From Streptomyces sp. CNH099 (GTDB taxonomy: Bacteria > Actinomycetota > Actinomycetes > Streptomycetales > Streptomycetaceae): 64,000 nucleotides of DNA. The translations under genes were made by a program, and so were the position numbers. Within the stretch, counting starts at the first letter, position 1. The number at the start of each line of letters is the position of its first letter. The notes under the pieces were generated by a model. The model was given only the letters and a program-made list of their open reading frames with translations. It had not been told where the DNA came from and did not search any database. Positions 24,680 through 33,325 of the stretch are shown here, piece after piece. The DNA is taken from NCBI GenBank assembly GCA_000514715.1, contig AZWL01000010.1:124172-188171 (forward strand), read 5' to 3'.

Positions 24680-25414
24680 TCAGATGCCGCAGGAGGGAGC
24701 GGACCAGTAGCGGGAGGTCCGGCCGTCCACGTGCACGTGGTCGTTGTGACCCGGGTAGCCGGGACCGAGGATCCCGCCGAAGCCGTGCGTGCGCGCCTGC
24801 CGTGCCAGCGTGCAGAACGACGGGGTGCCGGTGAGGTCGGCCGCCGTGCCGTACAGGTGCTGGCTGTTGGAGGAGCCGCCGACCGCGCTGTTGCACGAGT
24901 ACGAGCGGAAGCCGCTGCTGACGGTGATCGCCCTGTCGCCCAGGGCGTGCCGCATCGCCTCCAGCTTCCACATGGTGCGCTTGGCGTTCTCCTTGGCCGT
25001 GCCCGCGGAGACCGCCCCGCCGCCCCAGGAGGAGTTGCACCTGTTCAGCTCGCCGTACGTGAAGTGAGCAGGGGTGCAGTCGCCGTCCTGCAGGCCGTAG
25101 ATCTTGCTGTACGTGTTGGGGCCGGCGACGCCGTCCGCGCTGAGCCCGTACGCCCGCTGGAACTTGGTGACGGCGGCCTTCGTCCGGGGGCCGAACTGGC
25201 CGTCGACGGCGAGGATCTCGCCTGACGTGACGTGGCCCGCCACCCGGATCTGCAGCTGGGTGACGTCGGAACCGGACATGCCTTCCTTGAGCGTGCGGTT
25301 CCACGTGTAGCACGAGTCCGCCTGCGCGGTGCCGGCGGTGGCGACCGTGCCGACGACACCTGCCGCCGCGATCATGACAATACTGAGGATGAGTCTGACC
25401 GTACGTCTGAGCAT
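24680..25414 (-). CDS. Secreted zinc D-Ala-D-Ala carboxypeptidase (peptidase M15) with peptidoglycan-binding domain
   Basis: The protein is 244 aa. A Sec signal peptide (MLRRTVRLILSIVMIAAAG, cut after AQA near residue 32) is followed by a PG_binding_1 domain (about 40-100; VTQLQIRVAGHV and FQRAYGLSADGVAGPNTY). The M15 catalytic domain has zinc-ligand motifs SSGFRSY, QHLYGTAADL and NDHVHVD, like the Streptomyces albus G DD-carboxypeptidase. It should trim the terminal D-Ala of wall stem peptides outside the cell. ATG 25414 follows ACGGAGGCCCG. A DasR-like operator lies 80 bp upstream. Confidence 0.92.
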   Translation of the reverse strand: MLRRTVRLILSIVMIAAAGVVGTVATAGTAQADSCYTWNRTLKEGMSGSDVTQLQIRVAGHVTSGEILAVDGQFGPRTKAAVTKFQRAYGLSADGVAGPNTYSKIYGLQDGDCTPAHFTYGELNRCNSSWGGGAVSAGTAKENAKRTMWKLEAMRHALGDRAITVSSGFRSYSCNSAVGGSSNSQHLYGTAADLTGTPSFCTLARQARTHGFGGILGPGYPGHNDHVHVDGRTSRYWSAPSCGI

Positions 25415-25493
25415 CGGGCCTCCGTGCCGTGCGAATGGGGGGCTCCGAGCGTCGCGCGCGGCGGGCGCACGGTCAACGGACCGCCGTGCCACC

Positions 25494-25509
25494 AGTGGTC
25501 CAGACCACC
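25494..25509. promoter_or_regulatory. DasR-like operator (dre) before the carboxypeptidase gene
   Basis: AGTGGTCCAGACCACC matches 14 of 16 positions of the dre consensus AGTGGTCTAGACCACT and keeps both TGGTC and GACCA half-sites. It is centred 87 bp upstream of the carboxypeptidase start and downstream of the def terminator, so only that gene is a plausible target. Confidence 0.65.
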
Positions 25510-25510
25510 G

Positions 25511-25543
25511 CCGTAACCGCCGCGCAAGAGGCGGCGGTTACGG
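25511..25543 (-). terminator. Hairpin terminator after def
   Basis: A perfect 13-bp stem (CCGTAACCGCCGC / GCGGCGGTTACGG, 7-nt loop) lies 43 bp beyond the def stop on the minus strand. Confidence 0.75.
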
Positions 25544-25585
25544 ACACACGGGGCGGCGGCACCGGAGCGGCCGGACGGCCGTCCG

Positions 25586-26233
25586 TCAGACGTTGGGGAC
25601 GGTCTCGTAACGCGGGGTGTTCTCCGCCATCTGCTGCATGACGTCCTTGCGCTCGCGCTTGGAGAGCCGGTCGATGTAGAGCCGCCCGTAGAGGTGGTCC
25701 GTCTCGTGCTGCAGGCAGCGCGCGAAGTAGCCCGTGCCGTGCACCAGGACGGGGTTGCCGTCGAGGTCCCGGCCGCTGACCACCGCGTAGTCCGGGCGGG
25801 CCAGGGACATGTACGCACCGGGGACGGACAGGCAGCCCTCGTTGCCGTCGTCGAGCTGCCGGTTCCCGGCGGGCAGCTCCTGCAGCACGGGGTTGCACAC
25901 CGCGCCCACGTGCCGTACGCCGTCGTCGTCCGGGCAGTCGTAGACGAAGACCTTCAGGTCCACGCCGATCTGGTTGGCCGCGAGCCCCACGCCCTCCGCC
26001 GCCCGCTGGCTGGCGAACATGTCGTCCACGAGCCGCCGCAGCGTGTCGTCGAACTCGGTGACGTCCCGGCACTCGCGGTGCAGCACCGGGTTGCCCACGA
26101 CCGTGATCGGCCGGACCGTGCCCCGCTCGCGGGCCTCCCGCTCGCGCGCGTCGGCGTCCGTCACGTCGTCGAGGAACGCGTCCGGCGACTCCGCTTCCCG
26201 CCCCGCCTGCTGCTGCTCCGCCTGCTGCGTCAT
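25586..26233 (-). CDS. def: Peptide deformylase
   Basis: The protein is 215 aa with all three deformylase motifs: [10 protein letters not shown] (motif 1), EGCLSVPG (motif 2, Cys metal ligand) and QHETDHLYG (motif 3, HExxH). It removes the formyl group from new proteins. About 40 residues of acidic N-terminal extension ([20 protein letters not shown]) precede the catalytic core, longer than in E. coli Def. The TPR gene upstream lies on the same strand with an 84-bp gap. Confidence 0.95.
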   Translation of the reverse strand: MTQQAEQQQAGREAESPDAFLDDVTDADAREREARERGTVRPITVVGNPVLHRECRDVTEFDDTLRRLVDDMFASQRAAEGVGLAANQIGVDLKVFVYDCPDDDGVRHVGAVCNPVLQELPAGNRQLDDGNEGCLSVPGAYMSLARPDYAVVSGRDLDGNPVLVHGTGYFARCLQHETDHLYGRLYIDRLSKRERKDVMQQMAENTPRYETVPNV

Positions 26234-26317
26234 CCTCGCCGTACGCCTTCCTGGTTCCCGCCCTCACGAGCTTCACGAAAAGACCGGAGTCCAGGGTACG
26301 GCCAGGCGCCGACAGCC

Positions 26318-27310
26318 TCAGACGACTTCCTCCAGATCCCGCCAGTCCCGGGTGTCCGGGCTGTCCGCGGCCCAGCTCTCCAGCAGCCCGCGCACCAGCG
26401 ACGCGGGCGCGGCTATCCCGCACTCCCGCTCCGGCACCCACAGCCCGTCCTCGGTGCGGTGCACCAGCGGGCCCGGCTGGCCGGGCTCGCTGTGGTCGTG
26501 CGGGTCGAGGGACGTCTGCAGCGAGTCCTCGGCGCTGGGCATGCAGCTCTCCGAGCAGGTACGGCAGAGCAGCCGCACCGACGACGACCAGTCCTCCGCC
26601 GCGTACCCCGCCTCGGCCGCCAGCTGCTCGACCGCGTCCCGGTCCGCCTCCGTGGCCGCCTCCAGCAGCACCACCCACGTCGGCACCGGCGACGGCGCCC
26701 ACAGCTCTATCTCGTCGAAGACCGGGTACGACGGGCCCGCCAGCGTCGCCCGCTCACCGTGCGGCACCCCGTCGTGCAGCACGACCTCGCCCCAGCGCCG
26801 CCCCGACGACGGCAGCGGGATGCTCTGCACCTCGATGCGCGCGGGGTCCAGCCGGCGGCCCCAGACGACCTCCGCCTCGCCCTCCGGCGACAGCCGGACC
26901 GCGGCGCTGCCCAGCTCCATGTCCTCCGGCGGCTCCCCCGCCCCCTGGTGCGCGGCGCCGCCGGGCACGCGCAGCCCGTACGCCTCCCAGGCCCGCCGCG
27001 CCAGCGGCCAGTCCTGCAGCGCGGTGGCGGCGATGCCGACGTTCCACCAGTCGGGCGCGCCCGTCTCGCGGTCGAGCAGCGCGACGGCCCGCAGGCCGGC
27101 GGCGCGGGCCTGCTCCCAGTCGTGCCGGAACTTGTGCAGCAGGGCGAGGTTGAACCACGACTCCGACAGCCAGGGCTCCAGGCCCGCGGCACGGGTGAGC
27201 AGCGCGCCCGCGTCGTCGTACCGGCCGTCGCCGATCAACGTGAACGCGCGGTCGGTCGCCTGCCGCCATGAGGCGGAGGGCCGATGCCGTGTTCTGCCGA
27301 AGATCTTCAC
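26318..27310 (-). CDS. TPR-repeat protein of unknown function
   Basis: The protein is 330 aa. Residues 15-110 contain tetratricopeptide-type helices (ATDRAFTLIGDGRYDDAGAL, then LEPWLSESWFNLALLHKFR, then DWWNVGIAATALQDWPLARR). The rest is an alpha/beta region with CRTCSESCMP near residue 250, a possible metal or disulfide site. There is no signal peptide. It precedes def on the same strand, an association I recall from other Streptomyces. Function unknown. The 164-bp gap upstream (27311-27474) should hold its promoter. Confidence 0.8.
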   Translation of the reverse strand: MKIFGRTRHRPSASWRQATDRAFTLIGDGRYDDAGALLTRAAGLEPWLSESWFNLALLHKFRHDWEQARAAGLRAVALLDRETGAPDWWNVGIAATALQDWPLARRAWEAYGLRVPGGAAHQGAGEPPEDMELGSAAVRLSPEGEAEVVWGRRLDPARIEVQSIPLPSSGRRWGEVVLHDGVPHGERATLAGPSYPVFDEIELWAPSPVPTWVVLLEAATEADRDAVEQLAAEAGYAAEDWSSSVRLLCRTCSESCMPSAEDSLQTSLDPHDHSEPGQPGPLVHRTEDGLWVPERECGIAAPASLVRGLLESWAADSPDTRDWRDLEEVV

Positions 27311-27474
27311 GATTCCTGCCTGCCGTCTTTGACTCCAGGATGACCACTGTGCGCCCCGTCCGCACGGCGTGCGCTACCAGGGGCGTCGTTGCCTCCCCGC
27401 AACTTCCTGTCCGCTCGGGTGCCGGGCTATGCCCGCATCCAACCACGCGGTGCCGTACACCCGCTTCTTACCGG

Positions 27475-28758
27475 TCAGTTCACAGCCGCACCACTCGCCA
27501 GCACCTCCCGTAGCGCGTCCACCACGGCCGGGTCGTACTCGGCGCGACCGGCCAGGCGCAGCCGCTCCAGGGCTGCGAGCGGCCCCGCGACGACCGCGCC
27601 CTCACCCTTGGCGTTCCCCGCGACCAGGGCGTCGTATGCGGCGGCCACGCGCACGATACGGGCCGCGACCGGCTGGTCACGGTACGGCTCCGCCTGCCGC
27701 TCCACCACGACGGCGACCTCCGCGGCCACGCCGGTCTGCCGCACCACGGCGCCGCCCAGCAGGGCGATGCGCCGCCGGTCGGCGCGGCCGGCGGCGGCGG
27801 GCACGGGGTCGGCCAGCGACAGCTTGCCCAGGTCGTACATGAGCGCGGCCTGCTCCAGGACGTCCAGCTCCCGCTCGGACAGCCCCCGCACCCGCCCGAT
27901 CGCCCGGCTGAGGGAGGCGACGCGGCGGACGTGGCCCGGAGGGTGGAAGCCGGCCATCTCGGTGGCGCGGGCGAGGGAGGCGATGGTCTCGCGGTACGTG
28001 CGGCGCACCGCGGCGTAGCGGCGGAACGAGACCTGGGTGAGCAGCAGCGGCAGGCTCAGCACGGGCAGCGCCCACGGGCCGGCCACCTGCGCGGCCAGCG
28101 CGATGACCACGCCGGTCGCGCACATCGCGGAGCCGATGCCGGGCAGGGCGCGCAGCTCGTCGCGCAGCAGCGGCCCGTACGGCCAGCCGGTGCGGGCGCG
28201 GGCGAGGCAGGCGGCGAGCACGGCGTCGCAGAGCGCGGTCAGGGCCAGCACGCCGAGGAGCGCCAGGACGTAGCCGGGCCCGGCGGTGGGCGCGCCGGGC
28301 GGGCCGCCCTCGCCGTCCGGGGCGCCGACGCAGAGCGGGCGGCAGCAGGCGGCGGCGAAGGCGGTGCCGAGCACCCGGCGGACCAGGTGCTCGGCGGTGG
28401 GGCCGCGGCCCCGGGCGACCTGCGGGACGGCGCCGACCACGGTGGCGGTGAAGGAGACGGCGGCGATCTCCAGCACGGCGCCGGCGGCGGGGTCCGCGGG
28501 GACGGCAAGCAGGGCGTAGCCGAGCGCGCCGGCGGTGGCCAGGGGCGCGGGGAAGCGCGCGGCGGCGCCCGCGCGGTGGTCGCCCGCGACCTCGCCGAGC
28601 ACGATGAGGAGGCCGAAGGCGAGCGCGGCCGCGGGCTGGGCGAGGCCGTGCGCCAGCGTCCAGCAGAAGCCGGCCGCGGTCACCGCCCCCGCGGCCCCGA
28701 CCGCGACCCGGACCTCCGGCGGGGTCCGGTGGCGGGGGTGCAGAACCGATTCGCTCAC
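27475..28758 (-). CDS. Membrane protein with degenerate HD domain
   Basis: The protein is 427 aa from GTG 28758, which overlaps the preceding HD-GYP gene's stop (GTGA). About eight hydrophobic segments fill residues 15-240. The C-terminal 180 residues resemble an HD domain: GHVRRVASLSRAIGRVRGLS keeps the first His, but the HD dyad reads ALMYDLGKLSL, with Tyr for His, and no HHxxxDGxGYP segment is present. It is therefore likely non-catalytic, perhaps a partner of the intact protein encoded just upstream. The similar design of both proteins suggests gene duplication. Confidence 0.82.
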   Translation of the reverse strand: MSESVLHPRHRTPPEVRVAVGAAGAVTAAGFCWTLAHGLAQPAAALAFGLLIVLGEVAGDHRAGAAARFPAPLATAGALGYALLAVPADPAAGAVLEIAAVSFTATVVGAVPQVARGRGPTAEHLVRRVLGTAFAAACCRPLCVGAPDGEGGPPGAPTAGPGYVLALLGVLALTALCDAVLAACLARARTGWPYGPLLRDELRALPGIGSAMCATGVVIALAAQVAGPWALPVLSLPLLLTQVSFRRYAAVRRTYRETIASLARATEMAGFHPPGHVRRVASLSRAIGRVRGLSERELDVLEQAALMYDLGKLSLADPVPAAAGRADRRRIALLGGAVVRQTGVAAEVAVVVERQAEPYRDQPVAARIVRVAAAYDALVAGNAKGEGAVVAGPLAALERLRLAGRAEYDPAVVDALREVLASGAAVN

Positions 28759-30152
28759 GGCGCGCCGCCGCTGCGTGCGACGGCGTCGGCCGGGCCGCCC
28801 GCCGCGCTCCCCCCGCTCCCGCCGGCCCCGCCGCTCAGCGGCGCCGGGACCGCCGCGGGCTCGTCCGCGGTGACCTCGGCGTGCCAGCCGCGGCGCTCGA
28901 TCGCGCTGTCCAGCGCGTGCACCATCCGGGGGTCGAACTGTTCGCCCGCGCACCGCCGCAGCTCCGCCAGCGCCGCGGGGACCGCGCGCGCCCTGCGGTA
29001 GGAGCGGGTCGAGGTCATGGCGTCGAAGGCGTCGGCCACCGCCACCACCCGGGCGTATTCCGGAATCCGCGTGCCGGTGAGCCCGTACGGGTAACCGCGG
29101 CCGTCCATCCGCTCGTGGTGGTGCAGGATCGCCGAGCGCACCTCCTCCAGGAAGCCGATGCCGCGGACGATCTCGTGCCCGTACTCCGGGTGCAGCTCGA
29201 TGATCCGCCGCTCCTCTGGGGTCAGCGGCCCGTCCTTGCGCAGGATGCGCGTCGGCACCCCGAGCTTGCCGACGTCGTGCAGGATCCCGGCGAACCGCAG
29301 CACCTCCTGCCGGCGCTCGTCCATGCCCAGCTCGCGCGCGATGAGCACCGACGCACGGCCGACCCGCTCGCTGTGCCCGCGGGTGTAGCGGTCCTTGATG
29401 TCGACGGCCTGCACCAGCGCCCGGATCGTCGCCTGGTGCGCCGCGCGCTCGCGGTTGGCCTGGGCGAACGCCCAGCAGGAGATGGCCATCGGCAGCAGTA
29501 CGAGCAGCCCGCTGGCGGGGCCGTGCGGGCTGTGCCAGAGCATCGCCAGCAGCAGCCCGGCGAGCCCGTGCACGAGGTACGCGCCCGCCGCCGCGGGCGC
29601 ACCGGTGAGCGCCGCGCGCGGCGCGCGGCGCTCGGCGGCGACCTGCATCAGCGCGTCCAGGCAGGTGAGCACGGTCCAGAAGGCCGCGACCGCGGCCAGC
29701 GCGGCGGGCAGCAGCTCGGGGAACCCGGCCGCGCCGAGCCCGGCGGCGCCGGGCGCGCGCTCGCGGGCGTACGCGGCCGCCCAGCCGGCGAGCGCCAGCT
29801 CCGCGGCCCGCCAGAGCCGCCGGGGCGCGGCCGGCTGCTCGGTGATCCGGGCGGTCAGCGTGCCCGGGAGCGGGAGGAGGGCGGCCGCGGCGGGCGGCAG
29901 CAGAAACGCTCCTGCAAGCAGGGCGGGGAAGAAGGCGCCGATGCCGTCGGGCACCCGGCCCGCCAGCGGCGGAACGCGCCACAGGTGCTCACCGGCCGCG
30001 TAGACCGCGGCGAGCAGGGCCAGCGCGGCCCACGGGACCGCGGCGCCGGGCCGCAGCGCGGGGGCGGCGCAGGCCGCCGCAGCGAGTACCGCGCCCAGCA
30101 GGCAGGCGCGTCCGGCCGGAGAGACCTGCCCCACCTGCCGCATGCGCCCCAC
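28755..30152 (-). CDS. Membrane HD-GYP domain protein, probable cyclic-di-GMP phosphodiesterase
   Basis: The protein is 465 aa. Six to eight transmembrane helices occupy residues 10-215. The C-terminal HD-GYP domain is complete: RGHSERVGRAS, ILHDVGKLGVPTRIL, LHPEYGHEIVRG, HHHERMDGRGYPYGL and VADAFDAMTSTRSYR. The HD and GYP metal-binding residues are all present, so hydrolysis of cyclic-di-GMP is expected at the membrane. The Gly/Ala-rich tail after residue 425 is low complexity. It is followed by the degenerate HD protein with 4-nt overlap and preceded by rsrA on the same strand. Confidence 0.9.
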   Translation of the reverse strand: MGRMRQVGQVSPAGRACLLGAVLAAAACAAPALRPGAAVPWAALALLAAVYAAGEHLWRVPPLAGRVPDGIGAFFPALLAGAFLLPPAAAALLPLPGTLTARITEQPAAPRRLWRAAELALAGWAAAYARERAPGAAGLGAAGFPELLPAALAAVAAFWTVLTCLDALMQVAAERRAPRAALTGAPAAAGAYLVHGLAGLLLAMLWHSPHGPASGLLVLLPMAISCWAFAQANRERAAHQATIRALVQAVDIKDRYTRGHSERVGRASVLIARELGMDERRQEVLRFAGILHDVGKLGVPTRILRKDGPLTPEERRIIELHPEYGHEIVRGIGFLEEVRSAILHHHERMDGRGYPYGLTGTRIPEYARVVAVADAFDAMTSTRSYRRARAVPAALAELRRCAGEQFDPRMVHALDSAIERRGWHAEVTADEPAAVPAPLSGGAGGSGGSAAGGPADAVARSGGAP

Positions 30153-30239
30153 GCTCCTCGCCCGTGCGCTACTCCGTACGAGTTGGGGAGCATAGGGCGG
30201 CTGCTACGGCCGTATGGGGCGCAGTCGCGCAAAAGAACA

Positions 30240-30590
30240 CTACGAGCCGGGCGGATTCGCACCTTCGAGTGACGTGGAGCGGCCGTCGTCACCGGTGCTC
30301 CCGGTGTCGAGCACGGGCTGGTCCGGCACGTCGTCGCCGGACCTGATGAGGTCGATCCGGCCCATCACCTTCGCGCGCAGGTCCGTCGGCACGTCGTCAT
30401 GGCCGCAGCAGCGTTTGACGAGCTTCTTCACGGCCTGCTCCAGGCCGTACTTCTCCAGACAGGGGCTGCACTCGTCGAAGTGCACCTGGATCTTCGCGCA
30501 GTCCCCCTCGGGCATCTCCCGGTCGAGATACTCGTAGAGGTGGTCGAGGACCTCTGAGCAATCCGTCTCGTGCGGCTCTCCGCAGCTCAT
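30240..30590 (-). CDS. rsrA: Redox-sensing anti-sigma factor RsrA
   Basis: The protein is 116 aa, a zinc-binding anti-sigma (ZAS) protein. The sensor motif is HFDECSPC (HxxxCxxC), with an earlier Cys ([16 protein letters not shown]) and a CC pair ([10 protein letters not shown]). Under disulfide stress the Cys pair oxidises, zinc leaves and SigR is freed. Its ATG at 30590 overlaps the end of sigR by 4 nt, ensuring matched synthesis. It is followed by the HD-GYP pair after 87 bp. Confidence 0.96.
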   Translation of the reverse strand: MSCGEPHETDCSEVLDHLYEYLDREMPEGDCAKIQVHFDECSPCLEKYGLEQAVKKLVKRCCGHDDVPTDLRAKVMGRIDLIRSGDDVPDQPVLDTGSTGDDGRSTSLEGANPPGS

Positions 30591-31270
30591 GACCCCGAAC
30601 CCTTTCCCGTGTGCGAGCCGGCCGACTCGGGCCCGGCCCCCGCCGGCATCAGGCCGCGCTCCTGCGCGTAGTCCTCCAGAAGGCCGCGCAGCTGACGGCG
30701 ACCGCGGTGCAGCCGGGACATGACCGTACCGATCGGTGTCCCCATGATGTCCGCGATCTCCTTGTAGGCAAACCCCTCGACATCCGCGAGATACACGGCG
30801 ATGCGGAACTCCTCCGGGATCGCCTGGAGGGCTTCCTTCACATCCGAGTCCGGCAGGTGGTCCAGCGCCTGGGCCTCGGCGGAGCGCAGGCCCGTCGACA
30901 TGTGCGACTCGGCGCGCGCGAGCTGCCAGTCCTCGATCTCCTCGGCGGCGCTGCGCTGCGGCTCGCGCTGCTTCTTGCGGTACGAGTTGATGAACGTGTT
31001 CGTCAGGATGCGGTAGAGCCAGGCCTTCAGATTCGTGCCCTCGCGGAACTGGTGGAAGGAGGCGTACGCCTTGGCATAGGTCTCCTGCACCAGGTCCTCG
31101 GCGTCGGCGGGGTTGCGCGTCATGCGCAGCGCGGCCGAGTACATCTGGTCGAGGAACTGGAGCGCGTCGCGCTCGAAGCGTGCGTTCCGTTCGGTGGACG
31201 TCTCCTCGGGCGCCTTCCGCTCGTCGGCCGGCTCGCCCTTCCCCGTGTCGGTCCCAGTGACGAGACCCAC
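30587..31270 (-). CDS. sigR: ECF sigma factor SigR (thiol-oxidative stress)
   Basis: The product is 227 aa from GTG 31270, the length of S. coelicolor SigR. Region 2 is [20 protein letters not shown] then [20 protein letters not shown]; region 4 is [20 protein letters not shown] with [19 protein letters not shown]. The frame continues upstream to ATG 31405 ([19 protein letters not shown], with a GAAGGGAAG ribosome site), giving a form 45 residues longer. This fits the unstable, stress-induced SigR' isoform known in S. coelicolor. RsrA overlaps downstream. A SigR promoter lies upstream. Confidence 0.96.
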   Translation of the reverse strand: MGLVTGTDTGKGEPADERKAPEETSTERNARFERDALQFLDQMYSAALRMTRNPADAEDLVQETYAKAYASFHQFREGTNLKAWLYRILTNTFINSYRKKQREPQRSAAEEIEDWQLARAESHMSTGLRSAEAQALDHLPDSDVKEALQAIPEEFRIAVYLADVEGFAYKEIADIMGTPIGTVMSRLHRGRRQLRGLLEDYAQERGLMPAGAGPESAGSHTGKGSGS

Positions 31271-31446
31271 CTCCTCCAGCACCGTGGTGGAGCCACCCGT
31301 GGCCCCGTACCGTTCGGAGGATAGACGACGTCCCTGCACATCCGCCGCCCAGTACTCCTCCGCTGCCGCCGGCTGCGGACGCGACGGGCATGCAACCGCG
31401 CTCATGCGCTTCCCTTCGTTGATCGCCTGGAACGTACATCCGCGAC

Positions 31447-31472
31447 AACACGTGCTCCCGACAGCGCATTCC
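31447..31472 (-). promoter_or_regulatory. SigR-dependent autoregulatory promoter (sigRp2-type)
   Basis: On the minus strand GGAAT (31472-31468) and GTT (31449-31447) are exactly 18 bp apart, the SigR consensus. Start of transcription would be near 31440, upstream of the long-form ATG at 31405. Stress-induced transcripts can therefore encode SigR'. Confidence 0.9.
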
Positions 31473-31527
31473 CCCGGCGGCCCGCACCGACCGCCACGGG
31501 GGCCGGGAGGGGGCACGTGCGGGAGCG

Positions 31528-32160
31528 TCAGCGCAGGCCGGCGAGCCACTCCGCCGCGGCGGCGGTGATCGTGGCGGCGGTCCCGGCGTCGTCGGCCGGC
31601 GCGCTCCTGGCCACGGCGAAGCCGTGGTCGGCATACGGCACGGGCACCACGTCGGCGTCCGCGGGGAACTCCGCGGGACCGCCGAAGGGGTCGCGCTCGC
31701 CCTGCACCACGCGGGTCGGCACCCCGGCGTCCCGCAGCTCCGCCAGCCGCGACTTCTCCGGTCTGCCCGGCGGGTGCAGCGGGAACGCGAGCGCAAGGAC
31801 GGCCCGGGCCCCCAGCGCGCCGGCCGTGCGGCAGGCGACCCGGGCGCCGGCGCTCCGGCCGCCGGCGACGACCGGCACGCCGGGCTTCTCCAGGGCGGGC
31901 CACAGGGCGGTCCAGCCGGCGTCGAGGGTCCGGGGCGCGGGCGCCAGCTTGCGGCCGGCGACCCGCCAGGGCTGCTCGACGAGCGCGACGGTGACGCCCT
32001 CGGCGGGCAGCGCGGCGGCCAGCGCCCGCAGGTCGCGGGCCTCGACGCCGCCGCCGGCGCCGTGCCCGAGGGCGAGCACGAGCCGCGGGCGCGCGGCCCG
32101 GTGCCAGGTGATGCGGGCGTCGCCGGGCGGGGTGGCGACGGTCTCGGTGGTGGGCTTCAC
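31528..32160 (-). CDS. Alpha/beta-hydrolase family protein
   Basis: The protein is 210 aa from GTG 32160. Residues [18 protein letters not shown] form the oxyanion region. [15 protein letters not shown] holds the nucleophile elbow (GxSxG, here RSAGA). [11 protein letters not shown] near the end carries the catalytic His. This is the KANL3/Tex30-like dienelactone-hydrolase clan. There is no signal peptide. Substrate unknown. About 260 bp of gene-free DNA separates it from the SRAP gene; I see no other feature there. Confidence 0.85.
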   Translation of the reverse strand: MKPTTETVATPPGDARITWHRAARPRLVLALGHGAGGGVEARDLRALAAALPAEGVTVALVEQPWRVAGRKLAPAPRTLDAGWTALWPALEKPGVPVVAGGRSAGARVACRTAGALGARAVLALAFPLHPPGRPEKSRLAELRDAGVPTRVVQGERDPFGGPAEFPADADVVPVPYADHGFAVARSAPADDAGTAATITAAAAEWLAGLR

Positions 32161-32421
32161 GCGCCTCAATCTAGGCGAGCCGCCGGCCCGGTCGGCCGGA
32201 CCCCGAACGGGCATGTCCGCCTCCGTCGGTGAAGCCCGTACCCCGTACGCGGCGCACGCGCACCGGGCCGCCGGGCCGCCAGGCCGCGAAATCCGAGCGC
32301 ACACGCGCCCCGTATGCCGGTCCCCGGTATCCGCGCGACCATGCGCCCGCTTCCCGCTCCCCGATGCCCCCGGACATCCGGCCGCCGCCCCCACTACCGG
32401 AACCCGCCGGCGCCCGTTCGG

Positions 32422-33243
32422 CTAGAACAACGTCTCCTCCTCCGGCGCCGCTATCTCCTCCACCAGCTCCGCGCCGCCGTTCCGCACGTCGCTCACCTTC
32501 GTCGACACCGGGAACGCGCGCAGCAGCCCCGCGGGCGGCGGGCGCAGCAGCTCGCGCAGCGCCTCCGGGTCCTTGTTGGCCGGGTCGAGCCAGGCGTCCC
32601 AGCGGTCCGGGGTGAGCATCAGCGGCATCCGGGGGTGGATCTCGGCGAGGGTGCGCGGCCCGGACTCGCCCGCCGGGCCGCCCGCCAGCTCCGTGGTCTC
32701 CGCCTCCGTCGTCACCACCGTGCACGTCACCCACCACGCGCGCGGGTCCTCGTCCGGCAGCGTCTTGTCCCGCCAGAACTCGAAGAGCCCGGCCATCGCG
32801 AAGACCGAGCCGTCGGCCGGAGTGACGAAGTACGGCTGTTTGCGGGGGCGCTTCTTCCGGCCCTGCTCCTCCAGCTGCCGCTCGCCCTTGAACGTCAGCC
32901 ACTCGAAGTAGCCGTCGGCCGGCAGCAGGCAGCGGCGCGAGGCGAACGCCCGGCGGTAGGCCGGCTTCTCGTGCACGGTCTCCGCCCTGGCGTTGATCAT
33001 CTTCACGCCCAGGTCCGGGTTCTTCGCCCAGGACGGCACGAGGCCCCAGCGCAGCGCCCGCAGCTGCCGGACGGGCCGCGGGTCGTCGGAGTCGCGCTCG
33101 GGGCGCTCCAGCACCGCGTACACGTTCTTGGTCGGCGCCACGTTGTAGTCGGGGGCGAGGGTCTCCTCCGCGTCCCACTTCTCCACCTCGAAGAGATCGA
33201 CGAGGTCCTCGGGTTTCCTGCTCGCCGCGTACCGTCCGCACAT
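32422..33243 (-). CDS. SRAP/HMCES-family abasic-site DNA-protein crosslinking protein
   Basis: The protein is 273 aa. It begins MCGRYAAS, so the catalytic Cys2 becomes the N-terminal residue after Met removal. Other conserved elements are APDYNVAPTKN, RWGLVPSWAKN, INARAETVHEKPAYR, CLLPADGYFEW and the late His in IHPRMPLML. SRAP proteins form a thiazolidine crosslink with abasic sites in single-stranded DNA and shield them at forks. It is placed near aroA-rsgA, as in M. tuberculosis (Rv3226c). Divergent from the M50-like gene. Confidence 0.93.
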   Translation of the reverse strand: MCGRYAASRKPEDLVDLFEVEKWDAEETLAPDYNVAPTKNVYAVLERPERDSDDPRPVRQLRALRWGLVPSWAKNPDLGVKMINARAETVHEKPAYRRAFASRRCLLPADGYFEWLTFKGERQLEEQGRKKRPRKQPYFVTPADGSVFAMAGLFEFWRDKTLPDEDPRAWWVTCTVVTTEAETTELAGGPAGESGPRTLAEIHPRMPLMLTPDRWDAWLDPANKDPEALRELLRPPPAGLLRAFPVSTKVSDVRNGGAELVEEIAAPEEETLF

Positions 33244-33325
33244 GGATGACAAGACTGCCACGCCCCTCTGACAGCCCGCACACACCGCCTTGGCTACCCT
33301 GCACGTCCGAGCACCGGGAGGGCAG

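Noticed and set aside
27475..29982. An 835-codon frame joining both HD-domain genes
   Set aside because: The upstream 400 codons are out of frame with the intact HD-GYP protein; the two genes are separate and overlap by 4 nt.
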